64,000 nucleotides of DNA from Nitrosococcus halophilus Nc 4 (GCF_000024725.1 NC_013960.1:2900001-2964000); one strand, 5' to 3'; numbered from the stretch's first letter, positions 43,469 through 52,062 are shown. Numbers and translations are program-made. The notes: generated from the sequence alone by a model not told the origin.

Positions 43469-44625
43469 TTTTCTGCCTCTCTGTCAACGGTCACCCATCG
43501 GCTTTGGCGCATGCCGGGCACTAAGGTCGTTACCACCCCGGCATCCGCCGACAAGCCAGCGACGATCTCCAACCGGCCGTCAAGGGTCTGGCGGCCCAAC
43601 TGGACTTCGCGCTTTGCTAAGCGGCCGTCTTCCACGGTCCAAACTTGGCCTTGGGTGCCCTTGAAGGCTTCAACGGCCGTTTGGGGGACCAGGGTTGCGA
43701 TCTCCAACCACCCCGTCGTAATAAGGACTTCCGCCTGCTCATGGAGATGAAAGCTATCCGGGATATTCTCAAACGCAACGTAGGCCCGCCGCTCTTCGCT
43801 TACCTGGTCGCTCTCTATGCCAATGCGGGCAATCTGCCCAGAAAAGACCTCATGGGGCAAGGAACGCAGCCGAATCTCGGCGGGTTGGCCCACTTGTAAC
43901 TCCCCGGCCCGGCCCTCGTCAACATAGGCTTGGACCCATACCGTGTGGGAATCGATGAGTGTAAATACTGGTTCACCGGGGGCGAGGACGGTGCCAAGTT
44001 CCTTATGGCGTTCCACTACTAGCCCCTCATAGGGACTGGTGAGGGTATGGTGGGCAAGTCTCACCGCTTCCAGTTTGTGGGTCCCCTGGGCTTCGGAGAG
44101 GGCCGCCGCCGCGACGGCCACCTCGCTTTGGGCCACCGCCAGTTCGGCCTCGGCAATCTCGACTTCTGTCTGGGTTTCCTCCGCGGTTTCAACAGAGACC
44201 ATCTGGCGGGCGGCGAGTGCCTGTTGACGCCGGTTGGCCTGTTGTTTCTGGACAAGCGCCGCTTGGGCCTGTTCGACCCGGGCGCGGGTCCGCTTGAGTT
44301 CAGCCATGGCGCGGGAAACAGCGGCCGCTGCTCTGCTTACCTGGGCCTGTTGCTCTGTCTGTTGCAATCGGGCCACCGTGGCCTGGGCCGAGACAGGATC
44401 TCCATGATCGGCGTGAAGTTCGGCCAAGGTGCCGGCGACTTTAAACCCGATCTCGGAAGCAATCCGGGCCTCGACGGTGCCTAGGCCGTAGATCTGGACT
44501 GGGATATTCCTCTGAGGGAGCGCAATCTCAACCGCCAGGGGTCTCAGATGCAAGAATAGGAAGATCCCGGCTACCAGCACTAACACCCCCAGGACAGCCG
44601 TAAAATATCGGAAATAACGCTTCAT
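43465..44625 (-). CDS. Membrane-fusion (HlyD/DevB-type) adaptor
   Basis: 386 residues. N-terminal membrane anchor YFTAVLGVLVLVAGIFLFLHL, then a lipoyl half, a long coiled-coil hairpin (about residues 80-190, rich in Ala/Gln/Glu with RAAAAVSRAMAELKRTRARV), the second lipoyl part LTSPYEGLVVERHKELGTVL and a beta-barrel. It joins the inner-membrane permease to an outer-membrane channel, which is not encoded here. 4-base overlaps on both sides show tight coupling. Confidence 0.92.
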   Translation of the reverse strand: MKRYFRYFTAVLGVLVLVAGIFLFLHLRPLAVEIALPQRNIPVQIYGLGTVEARIASEIGFKVAGTLAELHADHGDPVSAQATVARLQQTEQQAQVSRAAAAVSRAMAELKRTRARVEQAQAALVQKQQANRRQQALAARQMVSVETAEETQTEVEIAEAELAVAQSEVAVAAAALSEAQGTHKLEAVRLAHHTLTSPYEGLVVERHKELGTVLAPGEPVFTLIDSHTVWVQAYVDEGRAGELQVGQPAEIRLRSLPHEVFSGQIARIGIESDQVSEERRAYVAFENIPDSFHLHEQAEVLITTGWLEIATLVPQTAVEAFKGTQGQVWTVEDGRLAKREVQLGRQTLDGRLEIVAGLSADAGVVTTLVPGMRQSRWVTVDREAEK

Positions 44626-45266
44626 TCTCGGTTAGTCTCTGGGGCTAGGGGATACCCAGCCGGATCGCGTTTGCAGGCGGTTAGTCCGCACAGCAATTGA
44701 TCAAATAATCGTTCGCCTTCGGCGGCGAGATCAAAGGCGCGATCGCTCAGGGACCAACGGAGTGTGGTTCCCTGGATGATGCTGACCATCAAGAGGGCGG
44801 CTTCCTCAGGCTTTACTTCAGGGCGAAACTCGCCGCTGGCGCAGCCTCGAGCAATGATTTCCGTGAGTATCTTTTGGAAATGCTGCATGAGTTCGTAGAA
44901 GCCTTTCCGAAGGCTTTCTCTATGGACATGCAGTTCCCGGGAAAAGAGAATTGCCGGAATTGCCGGTATGGCCTGGATGAGTCTGAGCTGGGTGCAGAGA
45001 AGGGCGCGCAACTGCTGACTGGCGGGTTCGTTCGTATCCTTCACCGCTGTCCAACTCTCCTCTAAACGGCTACCTACAAAGTGAGCCACAGCTTCCCAGA
45101 GTTGATCCTTGGTTGGAAAATGCCGAAATAATCCGGGTTGGGTGATCCCCACGTGCTTCGCAATCGTTTCGGTTGTGAGACGCTCGGGGCCTAGCTTGTC
45201 TGCAAGCCGAAGTGTGGCCTCAATAATCTGTGCTTTCCGCGCTTCGGCGCTTTTACGCTCCCGCAT
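44622..45266 (-). CDS. TetR-family regulator of the exporter operon
   Basis: 214 residues. N-terminal helix-turn-helix: RKAQIIEATLRLADKLGPERLTTETIAKHVGITQPGLFRHFPTKDQLW. The C-terminal part is a ligand-binding helical domain of the AcrR-like class. First gene of the unit, so it controls its own operon. A 22-base palindrome at 45284-45305, starting 18 bases upstream of its start codon, is the evident operator. Ligand unknown. Confidence 0.93.
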   Translation of the reverse strand: MRERKSAEARKAQIIEATLRLADKLGPERLTTETIAKHVGITQPGLFRHFPTKDQLWEAVAHFVGSRLEESWTAVKDTNEPASQQLRALLCTQLRLIQAIPAIPAILFSRELHVHRESLRKGFYELMQHFQKILTEIIARGCASGEFRPEVKPEEAALLMVSIIQGTTLRWSLSDRAFDLAAEGERLFDQLLCGLTACKRDPAGYPLAPETNRE

Positions 45267-45283
45267 AGGGGTAGGACCTTATT

Positions 45284-45305
45284 AGTTAGTGATTAATTAC
45301 TAACT
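45284..45305. promoter_or_regulatory. Operator for the TetR-family regulator
   Basis: AGTTAGT - GATTAATT - ACTAACT: the 22 bases are their own reverse complement except for one pair in the centre. Spacing and position just upstream of the tetR start fit a self-regulated operator. Confidence 0.75.
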
Positions 45306-45461
45306 TTAATGGGGGTTTGCCAAATCGTCAAGGGTGGATGGTTATTTGAAGAAGTTAACCCGGATTTAAATCGGGTTCGTTTTTGGAGCAGAAAAACGGA
45401 GGCGCGGCGGGCTGTGAGCTCCAAGCCCTAGCTCCGCCGCGTTCACTAAGCAAGTTTGCAA

Positions 45462-46652
45462 TTAATGTGAATGGCTACCCCCACTCCATTCAGGGAGAAG
45501 TACGAGGCAATTGGGATTGAATCCTTGATTTTTAAGGGTATCAATTTGAGCAATGGCCTCGCCTTTTACGAGATCAATCACGCTGATGGAACCATCGCTC
45601 ATTTCCGGCAAGTTGAGGAGGCTATTCTGGACGAAAGCGTAACGTTCATCGGGTGACAATTCCAAGTGGTGAGCGCCGGGAGCCGCCGGAATGGTCTGCA
45701 GCAGTTTAGGGGTTTGGGGATTGCTAATATCAAAAATGTTCAAATGACCGGGTTTGGCGGTGGTTACGAAAAGCCGATCACCCTTGCGGTTGAACTGCAT
45801 GGCTAGGGGAACGCCCTGGCCGCGGGGGGCGAAGTCCGCCACTTGCTGGAAATCGAAAGCTTCTTGGTTCGGGTCCCAAACGGCCGACCAGAGCGTTCCT
45901 TCATACATATTGGTGATATAGGCCAGTGGTGGATTAGAGTCGGGCAGGAAGTAAACCTCTACGGGGGCTGCCCCTGAAGGAGAAGGTTTCATGGAGACCT
46001 TGTGGGTAGAAAGCACCTTCCCCGTGCTGGGCTTAATTACCGTAATCGTTTCTCCCGGATCGCCTAGATCCGAGTGCCGTACCGTACTCGTAACCAATAG
46101 ACGATCAATGCCTTCGTGAAGGGCAATTCCATGGGGATAACGCACGAAGGGGGGGCCTGGGGGTGGGGCCTCGATGCTCTTGATGGGTTTATCCGTGGTG
46201 GCATTGCCTACAATCACATTATCGGAGCCCATGCAGGTGAGATACCAAGTTTGGTTATCCTTTGAGAAGGTCATGTCTTCCAGAACCTTACATTCAGGAA
46301 TGGCGACCCCTTTCATTCGGTAGGGAAACTGGGTCATATCCAGGACATGTAAAATGCTTTTCCCAAGGGCAGTTACATAGGCTTTGCTGTGATCCTTATT
46401 GTAATAAATATGGTGGGCTACCAAGTCAGGAGGGAGGGGAATATCCATTAACATTTTGCCAAAGGTGGGTGATTTGGGGTCAACATCAATGATTGCTAGC
46501 CCTTCCTTGCGGACGATCTGCTCCGGTTTCGTCTCGTAATTAAGCATAGCGAGTATTTCCCCCTGAACCCGGGGGGCAAAAAACATCAGGATCATGACGC
46601 TAAGAGTCAGCGCAAAAGCATGGCAAGTGGGAAAGTAAGATCTTTCTTTCAT
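45462..46652 (-). CDS. Exported YncE/YVTN-type beta-propeller protein
   Basis: 396 residues. Signal peptide FALTLSVMILMFFAPRVQGE. Repeated propeller blades such as HHIYYNKDHSKAYVTALGKSILHVLD, GIALHEGIDRLLVTSTVRHS, QFNRKGDRLFVTTAKPGHLNIFDIS and ELSPDERYAFVQNSLL. Ends in a His-containing tail GGSHSH. Proteins of this type bind or process unknown ligands in the periplasm; a specific role is not supported. Starts upstream of a gap shared with a regulator pseudogene. Confidence 0.82.
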   Translation of the reverse strand: MKERSYFPTCHAFALTLSVMILMFFAPRVQGEILAMLNYETKPEQIVRKEGLAIIDVDPKSPTFGKMLMDIPLPPDLVAHHIYYNKDHSKAYVTALGKSILHVLDMTQFPYRMKGVAIPECKVLEDMTFSKDNQTWYLTCMGSDNVIVGNATTDKPIKSIEAPPPGPPFVRYPHGIALHEGIDRLLVTSTVRHSDLGDPGETITVIKPSTGKVLSTHKVSMKPSPSGAAPVEVYFLPDSNPPLAYITNMYEGTLWSAVWDPNQEAFDFQQVADFAPRGQGVPLAMQFNRKGDRLFVTTAKPGHLNIFDISNPQTPKLLQTIPAAPGAHHLELSPDERYAFVQNSLLNLPEMSDGSISVIDLVKGEAIAQIDTLKNQGFNPNCLVLLPEWSGGSHSH

Positions 46653-46843
46653 GGCGAACCTCTTTGGGTTTTATTTCTCAATATTGATTGTCTTTATAGT
46701 AGCTTTCTCAGTATTGGGGTAAAAGCTTGGGGTGCTGGTTGCACTCTGTTCCCTTTAAAGGCGAGTTTATTGAAAAGGCGTCAAAAAATCATCAAAAATA
46801 GGTTTTGGTTTCGATCTAGAGTCGACCATTGCTTGGGGATGTC

Positions 46844-47008
46844 ATGGCAACCTTACGACTTGTTCTTTTTGGCGGTTTTCAGGTGGTTTCCTGCCCGGGT
46901 GCGCCTATTTCCATCGGGGCCAAAAAAGCTAAGGCCCTGCTAGCCTATCTAGCGTTGCATCCGAGGCAGGCTTGTTCCCGGGAGAAACTGGCCACTCTTT
47001 ATCTATAA
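46844..47008 (+). pseudogene. N-terminal remnant of a SARP/BTAD-type regulator
   Basis: 54 codons, LRLVLFGGFQVV then ISIGAKKAKALLAYLALHP and REKLATL, the start of the winged-helix domain found in BTAD/SARP-like regulators and related TPR signalling proteins. It runs into a stop at 47006. The rest of the gene is missing, apart from the 3' part after the IS200/IS605 element (48657-49404). Confidence 0.7.
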
Positions 47009-47108
47009 ATTACACCGCGCGGGGAGTGCCGACTTTAGGCGGCAGAGGAAGCGCGGCCCTCCGTTTGGTTGTTGCTAGTATATGTCTGCCGGGCGTATAA
47101 TTAATGGC

Positions 47109-47504
47109 ATGTCTCGTTACGCCAAGAATTCTGGGGCGGTTTTCGCTCTCAAATATCACTTGGTCTGGTGCCCCAAATACCGTCGCAGCGTGTTGGTTGA
47201 TGGCGTCGCTAAACGTCTTGATCAGTTGATACGCGAAGTCGCAAACGAATTTGAAATGACAGTGCATGCGATGGAGATCATGCCGGACCACGTACACCTG
47301 TTCGTCGAATCCGACCCTCGCTGGTGCGTTGCCGAGATAGTCAATCGCTTTAAGGGTCGAAGCAGTCGTATCTTGCGTTCCGAATTTCCAGTTTTGCGTA
47401 GCCGTTTGCCGACCCTCTGGAGTCGCAGTTACTACGCTGGCACGGTGGGCCACGTATCCGAAGAGAGCGTTCGCCGCTACATTGAAAACCAAACGGGAAA
47501 GTAG
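47109..47504 (+). CDS. tnpA: IS200/IS605 transposase TnpA
   Basis: About 131 residues, Y1 HUH single-strand transposase. FALKYHLVWCPKYRR at the start, HUH motif in MPDHVHLFVES, and the C-terminal SYYAGTVGHVSEESVRRYIENQ with the catalytic tyrosine. Starts at ATG 47109 (SRYAKNSGAV); an in-frame ATG at 47082 would add nine residues and neither has a Shine-Dalgarno. The frame ends where tnpB begins. Looks active. Confidence 0.92.
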   Translation: MSRYAKNSGAVFALKYHLVWCPKYRRSVLVDGVAKRLDQLIREVANEFEMTVHAMEIMPDHVHLFVESDPRWCVAEIVNRFKGRSSRILRSEFPVLRSRLPTLWSRSYYAGTVGHVSEESVRRYIENQTGK

Positions 47505-48626
47505 TTGATTAAAGCATTCAAATACCGACTGTATCCGAACACCGCCCAGGTGCGTGAGCTTGAGATCATGCTTGAAACGCACCGACGCCTGTATAACGAG
47601 TGTCTTGCTCAACGAAAAGAGCGCTACGAAACAGCTCAAGAAAGCGTGAAGTACACGCAGCAATCGGCTTGGTTTAAATCCGCCCGCGGCGCGAACGACT
47701 GGTACGCTAGGCTCAATTTCTCCTCTGCCCAGGCAACGATGCGGCGCCTCGACAAGGCGTTTCAGGCATTTTTTCGGCGCATTAAGACAGGCGATAAACC
47801 CGGTTATCCGCGCTTCAAGGCGCGTGGTCGCTTCGATAGCTGGACATACCCGGCGCACGGCGACGGCGCGCGGTTGCTCGATGGCAAACTGCGCCTTCAG
47901 CACATTGGCGTGGTTAGGGTACGCCAACATCGCCCTGCGCAAGGCACGATCAAAACCGTACAGATCAAGATTGAAGCCGGAAAGTGGTTCGTCATCGCCA
48001 GTTGCGAAATCGGTGATGCGCCACCGCCTCGGACTGAAGATACGGCTGTCGGTATTGATGTTGGATTGGAGCATTTCCTGTCCACCGATCAAGGCGAGCA
48101 GGTCGATAATCCGCGCTACCAAAAAGAAGCATTGCGCCGGCTGCGCGTTGTTGGGCGCGCTGTTTCGCGTAAGAAAAAAGGCAGCCGAAACCGAGGTAAA
48201 GCGGTTTCCAAGCTGCGCTCGATACACGCCCGAGTGTCCAACAAAAGACGGGACCACCACCACAAGGTGGCCCGCGATTTCGTGAGTCGATACGCTTTCA
48301 TCGCGGCGGAAAGCCTGACCGTAAAAAACATGGTCAGGAACCGCCGGTTGAGTCGGTCGATTTCGGATGCTGGCTGGAGCCAGTTTCTGAACATACTCCG
48401 TGCCAAGGCTGAAAGCGCCGGGTCGGTGTTTGTCGAAGTTCCTCCGCAAGGCACATCGCAAGCGTGCTCCGGCTGCGGAGCAGTCGTGCGAAAGGCGCTC
48501 TCCGTGCGCCAGCACAGATGCCCCGAATGCGGTTTGTCTCTGCAAAGAGATGTCAACGCGGCCAGAAATATCTTGGCGCGTGGCCAGGCTCGGATGGAGC
48601 CTGTGTGGCTTAACGTGGCGCATTAG
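47505..48626 (+). CDS. tnpB: TnpB RNA-guided nuclease of IS200/IS605
   Basis: 373 residues. N-terminal helix-turn-helix-like start IKAFKYRLYPNTAQ. RuvC residues: D in GIDVGLEHFL (about 184), E in FIAAESLTVKNM (about 268), D in QRDVNAARNI (about 349). Zinc finger CSGCGAV...HRCPECG between them. All catalytic residues present, so nuclease activity is expected. TTG start directly after the tnpA stop. Family knowledge: TnpB uses an omega-RNA encoded over its 3' end and the right end of the element. Confidence 0.93.
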   Translation: MIKAFKYRLYPNTAQVRELEIMLETHRRLYNECLAQRKERYETAQESVKYTQQSAWFKSARGANDWYARLNFSSAQATMRRLDKAFQAFFRRIKTGDKPGYPRFKARGRFDSWTYPAHGDGARLLDGKLRLQHIGVVRVRQHRPAQGTIKTVQIKIEAGKWFVIASCEIGDAPPPRTEDTAVGIDVGLEHFLSTDQGEQVDNPRYQKEALRRLRVVGRAVSRKKKGSRNRGKAVSKLRSIHARVSNKRRDHHHKVARDFVSRYAFIAAESLTVKNMVRNRRLSRSISDAGWSQFLNILRAKAESAGSVFVEVPPQGTSQACSGCGAVVRKALSVRQHRCPECGLSLQRDVNAARNILARGQARMEPVWLNVAH

Positions 48627-48665
48627 CGCGAGCGTGCCGCAAGAAGCCGTCTGCTTTTGCTGACG
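48500..48665 (+). ncRNA. Likely omega (reRNA) region of TnpB
   Basis: By family analogy the guide RNA covers the 3' end of tnpB and the right end of the element. Here this includes the GCCGTC/GACGG hairpin near 48650. The guide part would begin at the element border around 48665. Placed by analogy only; no covariation evidence. Confidence 0.4.
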
Positions 48666-49404
48666 GTTCATCACTTTTATCGAAATGAGATGGAGGCGGC
48701 ATTGGAAGATAATCATGCCGCAATCATCCTGGTGGCCCAGGTAGGGGCACAGCGTGAAGAGGTTTTAGCCCGACGTAATGTGGCAACAGTATTGCTTCAC
48801 CTAGGAGACTGGGAGGCAGCCAAGCAACAAGTTGAAGAAGGCCTGGCCTTGGCGAGGGATTTGGGGGCAAAGCGATTCATTGCCGGTTTTCTCCACAACC
48901 TGGGAAGCGTATTGGCCGCATCGGGTCAGCGGCTCGAAGGTGAGGCCTGTTTGCAAGAAGCCTATGGGCTTATTTGTGAATCGTTGTGAATCGGGGACGG
49001 CTTTTCTCGGTCCTTGGATACTCGGTTCCCTAGCGCTAGTTACGGAGGATACTAAGAAAAGACGCTGGGCTCTTGGGGAGGGGGAGAGGCTTTTGCAAGA
49101 AAACAGTGTCAGCCACAATTTTCTTCACTTTTATCAAAATGCTATTGAAGCTGCCTTGGTAGAAAAGGATTGGTATGGGGCAGAGCGTTATGCCGCATTG
49201 TTGGAGGAATACACCCGGCTAGAACCACTGCCTTGGAGTGATTTCTTTATAGGACGGGCCCGGGTACTCGCCGCCTTAGGAGCTGGTGTTTGGGAGAGTA
49301 CAATGGGGAAAACATTGCAGCAGCTTTATGCAGAGGCTAGGCGAGCGAATCTTAAGGCGGCATTGCCTGCACTTGAGGAAGCGCTTGAGGTCATTAAACC
49401 TTGA
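48657..49404 (+). pseudogene. TPR C-terminal remnant of the same regulator, frameshifted
   Basis: First frame 48657-48989: TPR-like helices (VLARRNVATVLLHLGDWEAA, FIAGFLHNLGSVLAASGQ). It stops at 48987-48989 after ICESL. The next frame continues ESGTAFLGPWILGSLALVT to 49404 as the usual end of such TPR regulators. The shift is caused by a tandem 10-base duplication TTGTGAATCG at 48974-48983 and 48984-48993; without one copy the two frames join as LICESGTAFLGPW. The gene's 5' end is at 46844. Confidence 0.8.
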
Positions 49405-49455
49405 ATGGTTAGGTGACTATTTGGGGTAATTGCCGGTTTTCCTTTTTTGGTTTTT

Positions 49456-49659
49456 TTATTTTGGAAAATTGGGCTGATCTCGGTAATCTGAATTAGCTTC
49501 GCGTAAAACCGGCTCTAAGTCCAATTCTCGAATGGCCTCTACTGCACATTCCCACCGGCCTTCAGCGCAAAGTCCGCTTATTCCAGCATCCTCGTAAGCC
49601 TCTAGCGCAGCCTCTAAACAGGCCAGCCGGACGGCTTCTGCGATTTTAGTATCGTTCAT
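49456..49659 (-). CDS. Small acidic conserved hypothetical protein
   Basis: 67 residues. ALEAYEDAGISGLCAEGRWECAVEAIRELDLEPVL is a pattern I associate with small conserved proteins of unknown role in gammaproteobacteria. No membrane helix or export signal. Standalone on the minus strand between the pseudogene and the DUF59 gene; function unknown. Confidence 0.55.
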   Translation of the reverse strand: MNDTKIAEAVRLACLEAALEAYEDAGISGLCAEGRWECAVEAIRELDLEPVLREANSDYRDQPNFPK

Positions 49660-50028
49660 AAAATATTCATTAGAGCACTTGATTTTGGTGTCTAGGGTTA
49701 GCCGAAAACAGGAAAATCGTAATTATCGGTTATATTTTGAAAGTTATCACTTAGGCAGTTCCGTCTCCATGACTCTAATTCCAATGTGATCCAATTTTTT
49801 TATCTGCATCCTGTTCACCTATGGTTAGTTAGGCGGTGCCAAAAAGAATTTAACCATGACTCTCATCTTGGATCATACTATCTTATGGTAAAGATTCCCG
49901 GCACGCTTTTTTGCCCCCACTCTTGGTTTGGGATATGAAGCGTTAGTCGGGCACTTTGCTCTGGCGCAAGTGGATGATACTCTTACCTTTATTTCAATTA
50001 TTGATTATATTTAGAAGCTGTGCTAAAA
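49660..50028. other. AT-rich intergenic region, nothing recognised
   Basis: About 370 bases without a gene. It holds AT-rich sequence likely to include promoters for the flanking divergent genes, but I see no clear -35/-10 pair, terminator or repeat. Confidence 0.4.
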
Positions 50029-50045
50029 AAGTATAAAAAATACAT
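50029..50045. promoter_or_regulatory. Possible NsrR operator
   Basis: AAGTATAA-A-AAATACAT. The right half matches the NsrR half-site AAATRCAT fully and the left half matches ATGYATTT at 5 of 8 bases. It ends 23 bases before the start of the DUF59-nnrS pair, which fits repression relieved by nitric oxide. AT-rich surroundings make a chance match possible. Confidence 0.35.
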
Positions 50046-50068
50046 TTTTACTTGGGGGCAAATTTACT

Positions 50069-50374
50069 TTGGACCAAGACAAACTCACTGTTGCATTACA
50101 TGAAGTAGTTGATCCCAAAGTTGGCGTTAGCATTATCGATTTAGGCCTCGTCTATCACATCCAGGTGGAAGGGGGGCGTGTTGATATCAGGATGACGATG
50201 ACAACCCCGGCTTGCCCCTTACCCGAATCCATCCGCATGGGGATGGAGACAGCGATCCAGCGCCACTTGCCAGAGATAACAGAAGTCTATATAGAAGTGG
50301 TGTGGGATCCCCCCTGGCACCCGGGTAGGATGTCTGAGCGAGCTAAACGCCAGTTGGGTTGGTTCGGTCAGTAG
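50069..50374 (+). CDS. DUF59 (MIP18/SufT-like) iron-sulfur assembly factor
   Basis: 101 residues. Core LTVALHEVVDPKVGVSIIDLGLVYHIQVEGGRVDIRMTMTTPACPLPESI contains the DPE/DPK..DLGL pattern and the conserved cysteine in TTPACPL typical of the MIP18/PaaD family. Proteins of this kind help load Fe-S clusters. TTG start. It is followed by nnrS after 42 bases, so a link to repair or assembly under nitric oxide stress is suggested by context. Confidence 0.88.
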   Translation: MDQDKLTVALHEVVDPKVGVSIIDLGLVYHIQVEGGRVDIRMTMTTPACPLPESIRMGMETAIQRHLPEITEVYIEVVWDPPWHPGRMSERAKRQLGWFGQ

Positions 50375-50416
50375 GAAGCTTTCGAGGATCTTTTTTAGGC
50401 AATCAATGTTGGCGGG

Positions 50417-51565
50417 ATGAACTACCGTTTATCTCAAACCCTATCGGCTGATCCGATTTTTTTTCCCGCTGCAGCCATTTTTGCTATGCTCACCATCCCC
50501 AGTTGGATGGCAATGGTGGAAGGTTGGATACCCCTCCCTGGACTCTACTGGCATGGACATGAGATGTTGTTTGGTTATGCCCTTGCCGTGGTTTCCGGGT
50601 ATCTTATTACCCGGGCATCGCTAGTGATGCTAGGACTTCTCTTCGTCAGTTGGTTAGCTGCGCGCCTGGCTGCCCTTGGTCTTATGGGAGCGGGATTGTT
50701 TGCCGCTCTGCCAGGTTTGATTTTTGCCGGATTGGTGGTTAATTGTATTGCACCTCCTTTTCTGCGGGCAGCAAAGAAAGCTGAAAACAGAGTTTTTGGG
50801 CCTTTGTTTATTGGGATTGGCGCTTGCGAGCTTGTTTACCAGTTGGGGCATATCGAAGTGCTCCCTGGTGCGGAACCCTTTGCTTTGCTGATAGCCGTGG
50901 ATCTGTTCGCGTTGCTGTTATTGCTCATGGGAGGACGTGTGATTGCGCCTGCGGTAGCGGGTTACTTCTATCGGAGTGGGGGAGTTCTTGCTGCGCGGGT
51001 CCAGCCTCGCCTGGAGCGAATGGCAATTGGGTTGATGATCGGGATGCTGTTGTTGGATTTGATTCCCAATGCAGGATCCATGGGGGGCGTGTTTGCTTTA
51101 GGCGCTGCCGCTGTGACTGGGGTCCGTCTTTGGCGCTGGCGGTTATGGGGCGTGCTGGAGCAGCCGCATTTATGGGCTCTGGGGCTAGGCTATCTTTGGT
51201 TGGTTCCGGCTCTTGCCCTCAAGGGGTGGGCGCAGGTTGTGGGAAGGCCCGATCTGAATTGGTTTCTGCATGGCATTACGGTGGGAGCCTTAGGAACTTT
51301 GACTCTAGTCATGATGGCTCGCATTCGTCTGCAACGGAGTCGCCAAGGATTGGGGGAGTTTAAGGATATGGGTGCTGCGGCGTTGCTGGTGAGCCTTGCT
51401 GCGGTACTGCGCCTGGGTGCACCGCTGGCGGGCGGGGAGTATACTTCCTTGTTTTTATGGGGTTCGGCTGCTGCTTGGTCAATTGCTTTTGGATTGTTGT
51501 TGCGCTGTTTGATTTTATTTCCTCGCAATGTATCTGAGGTTGTTGAAAGGGGTCGGGAATCTTAA
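50417..51565 (+). CDS. nnrS: NnrS family haem-copper membrane protein
   Basis: 382 residues and about 12 hydrophobic helices. Start LSADPIFFPAAAIFAMLTIP, WHGHEMLFGYALAVVSGYLITRA with conserved histidines, NWFLHGITVGALGTLTLVMMARI near the end with the third. This is the NnrS family, induced by nitric oxide and linked to NO tolerance in denitrifiers and nitrifiers. Runs in the same direction as the DUF59 gene. Confidence 0.92.
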   Translation: MNYRLSQTLSADPIFFPAAAIFAMLTIPSWMAMVEGWIPLPGLYWHGHEMLFGYALAVVSGYLITRASLVMLGLLFVSWLAARLAALGLMGAGLFAALPGLIFAGLVVNCIAPPFLRAAKKAENRVFGPLFIGIGACELVYQLGHIEVLPGAEPFALLIAVDLFALLLLLMGGRVIAPAVAGYFYRSGGVLAARVQPRLERMAIGLMIGMLLLDLIPNAGSMGGVFALGAAAVTGVRLWRWRLWGVLEQPHLWALGLGYLWLVPALALKGWAQVVGRPDLNWFLHGITVGALGTLTLVMMARIRLQRSRQGLGEFKDMGAAALLVSLAAVLRLGAPLAGGEYTSLFLWGSAAAWSIAFGLLLRCLILFPRNVSEVVERGRES

Positions 51566-51672
51566 GCGGATAGAGTGCCTTTCCTGATGAGGTGATTCCG
51601 CAAGACTAGGGGCCCTTAACTGTTTGATTAAATCTATGATTTTTTCTGAAAATATCAGTTTTTGCCGCGCCC

Positions 51673-51702
51673 TTGACACGCCTAAATCCTCGCGTTTATC
51701 AT
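51673..51702 (+). promoter_or_regulatory. Strong sigma-70 promoter without a following gene
   Basis: TTGACA at 51673-51678, 18-base spacer, TATCAT at 51697-51702. Predicted start is near 51709, where a 6-base stem GTGCTC-tt-GAGCAC (51709-51722) begins. No plus-strand protein gene follows within the window, so an RNA gene is possible. Confidence 0.6.
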
Positions 51703-51850
51703 GGCTTCGTGCTCTTGAGCACCGTCCCGACAGGCTGCGGCGAGACGTTAAATGCGCGCAAGAGCCATATAAGACCACGGTTTTAAAGCCTGGCAATGGC
51801 AGAGACGGCGCGAACGAACCTATGAGATTTTCATAGATTCTGAGTAGCGG
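51703..51850 (+). ncRNA. Candidate small RNA downstream of the orphan promoter
   Basis: Begins with hairpin GTGCTC/GAGCAC; CTCTTG (51712) and CAAGAG (51760) could pair at longer range; a CTATGA-GATTT-TCATAG hairpin lies at about 51819-51835. No T-rich terminator is clear. The 51566-52198 gap otherwise holds only the MITE-like element. Confidence 0.35.
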
Positions 51851-51916
51851 CATTTCCTTAGTCGGCTTTGTGGTGTGGTCTAGTGACAATAAAGGGACCA
51901 TGAAACAGTATTATAT

Positions 51917-52062
51917 TAACGTCAGTTCGACATATTTCATGGCTCTACGCAGGGTATAAAGTACCTGTGAAAATATGAGATATTTGGGGAGCGAACCGGT
52001 GGTGTTCCGTAAACCTGTTCTTCCTTGCCCATCGGCATTTAGTTTATGCCGAACTGACGTTA
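51917..52062. mobile_element. MITE-like element, 146 bases
   Basis: Terminal inverted repeats of 18 bases with one mismatch: TAACGTCAGTTCGACATA at the left (51917-51934) and TATGCCGAACTGACGTTA at the right (52045-52062). No gene inside and no certain target duplication. Looks like a non-autonomous derivative of an IS with these ends. Confidence 0.55.

Larger units (their letters stand above)
47014..48665 (+). mobile_element. IS200/IS605-family element with tnpA and tnpB
   Basis: Left end: after TTAC (47010-47013) a long hairpin CCGCGC...GCGCGG with an inner stem TGCCG/CGGCA (47015-47056), the kind of subterminal hairpin that TnpA binds. Right end: hairpin GCCGTC...GACGG at about 48648-48667. 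There are no inverted repeats or target duplication, as expected for this family. The exact right border is uncertain by some bases. It splits the regulator pseudogene. Confidence 0.8.

Noticed and set aside
45357-45377. Hairpin AACCCGGATTTAAATCGGGTT as a terminator
   Set aside because: No T-run follows on the strand where a gene ends, so it may be a terminator only in part; not enough support to list.
47010-48716. 568-codon minus-strand open frame
   Set aside because: It lies opposite tnpA and tnpB along their whole length, and those have all expected motifs.
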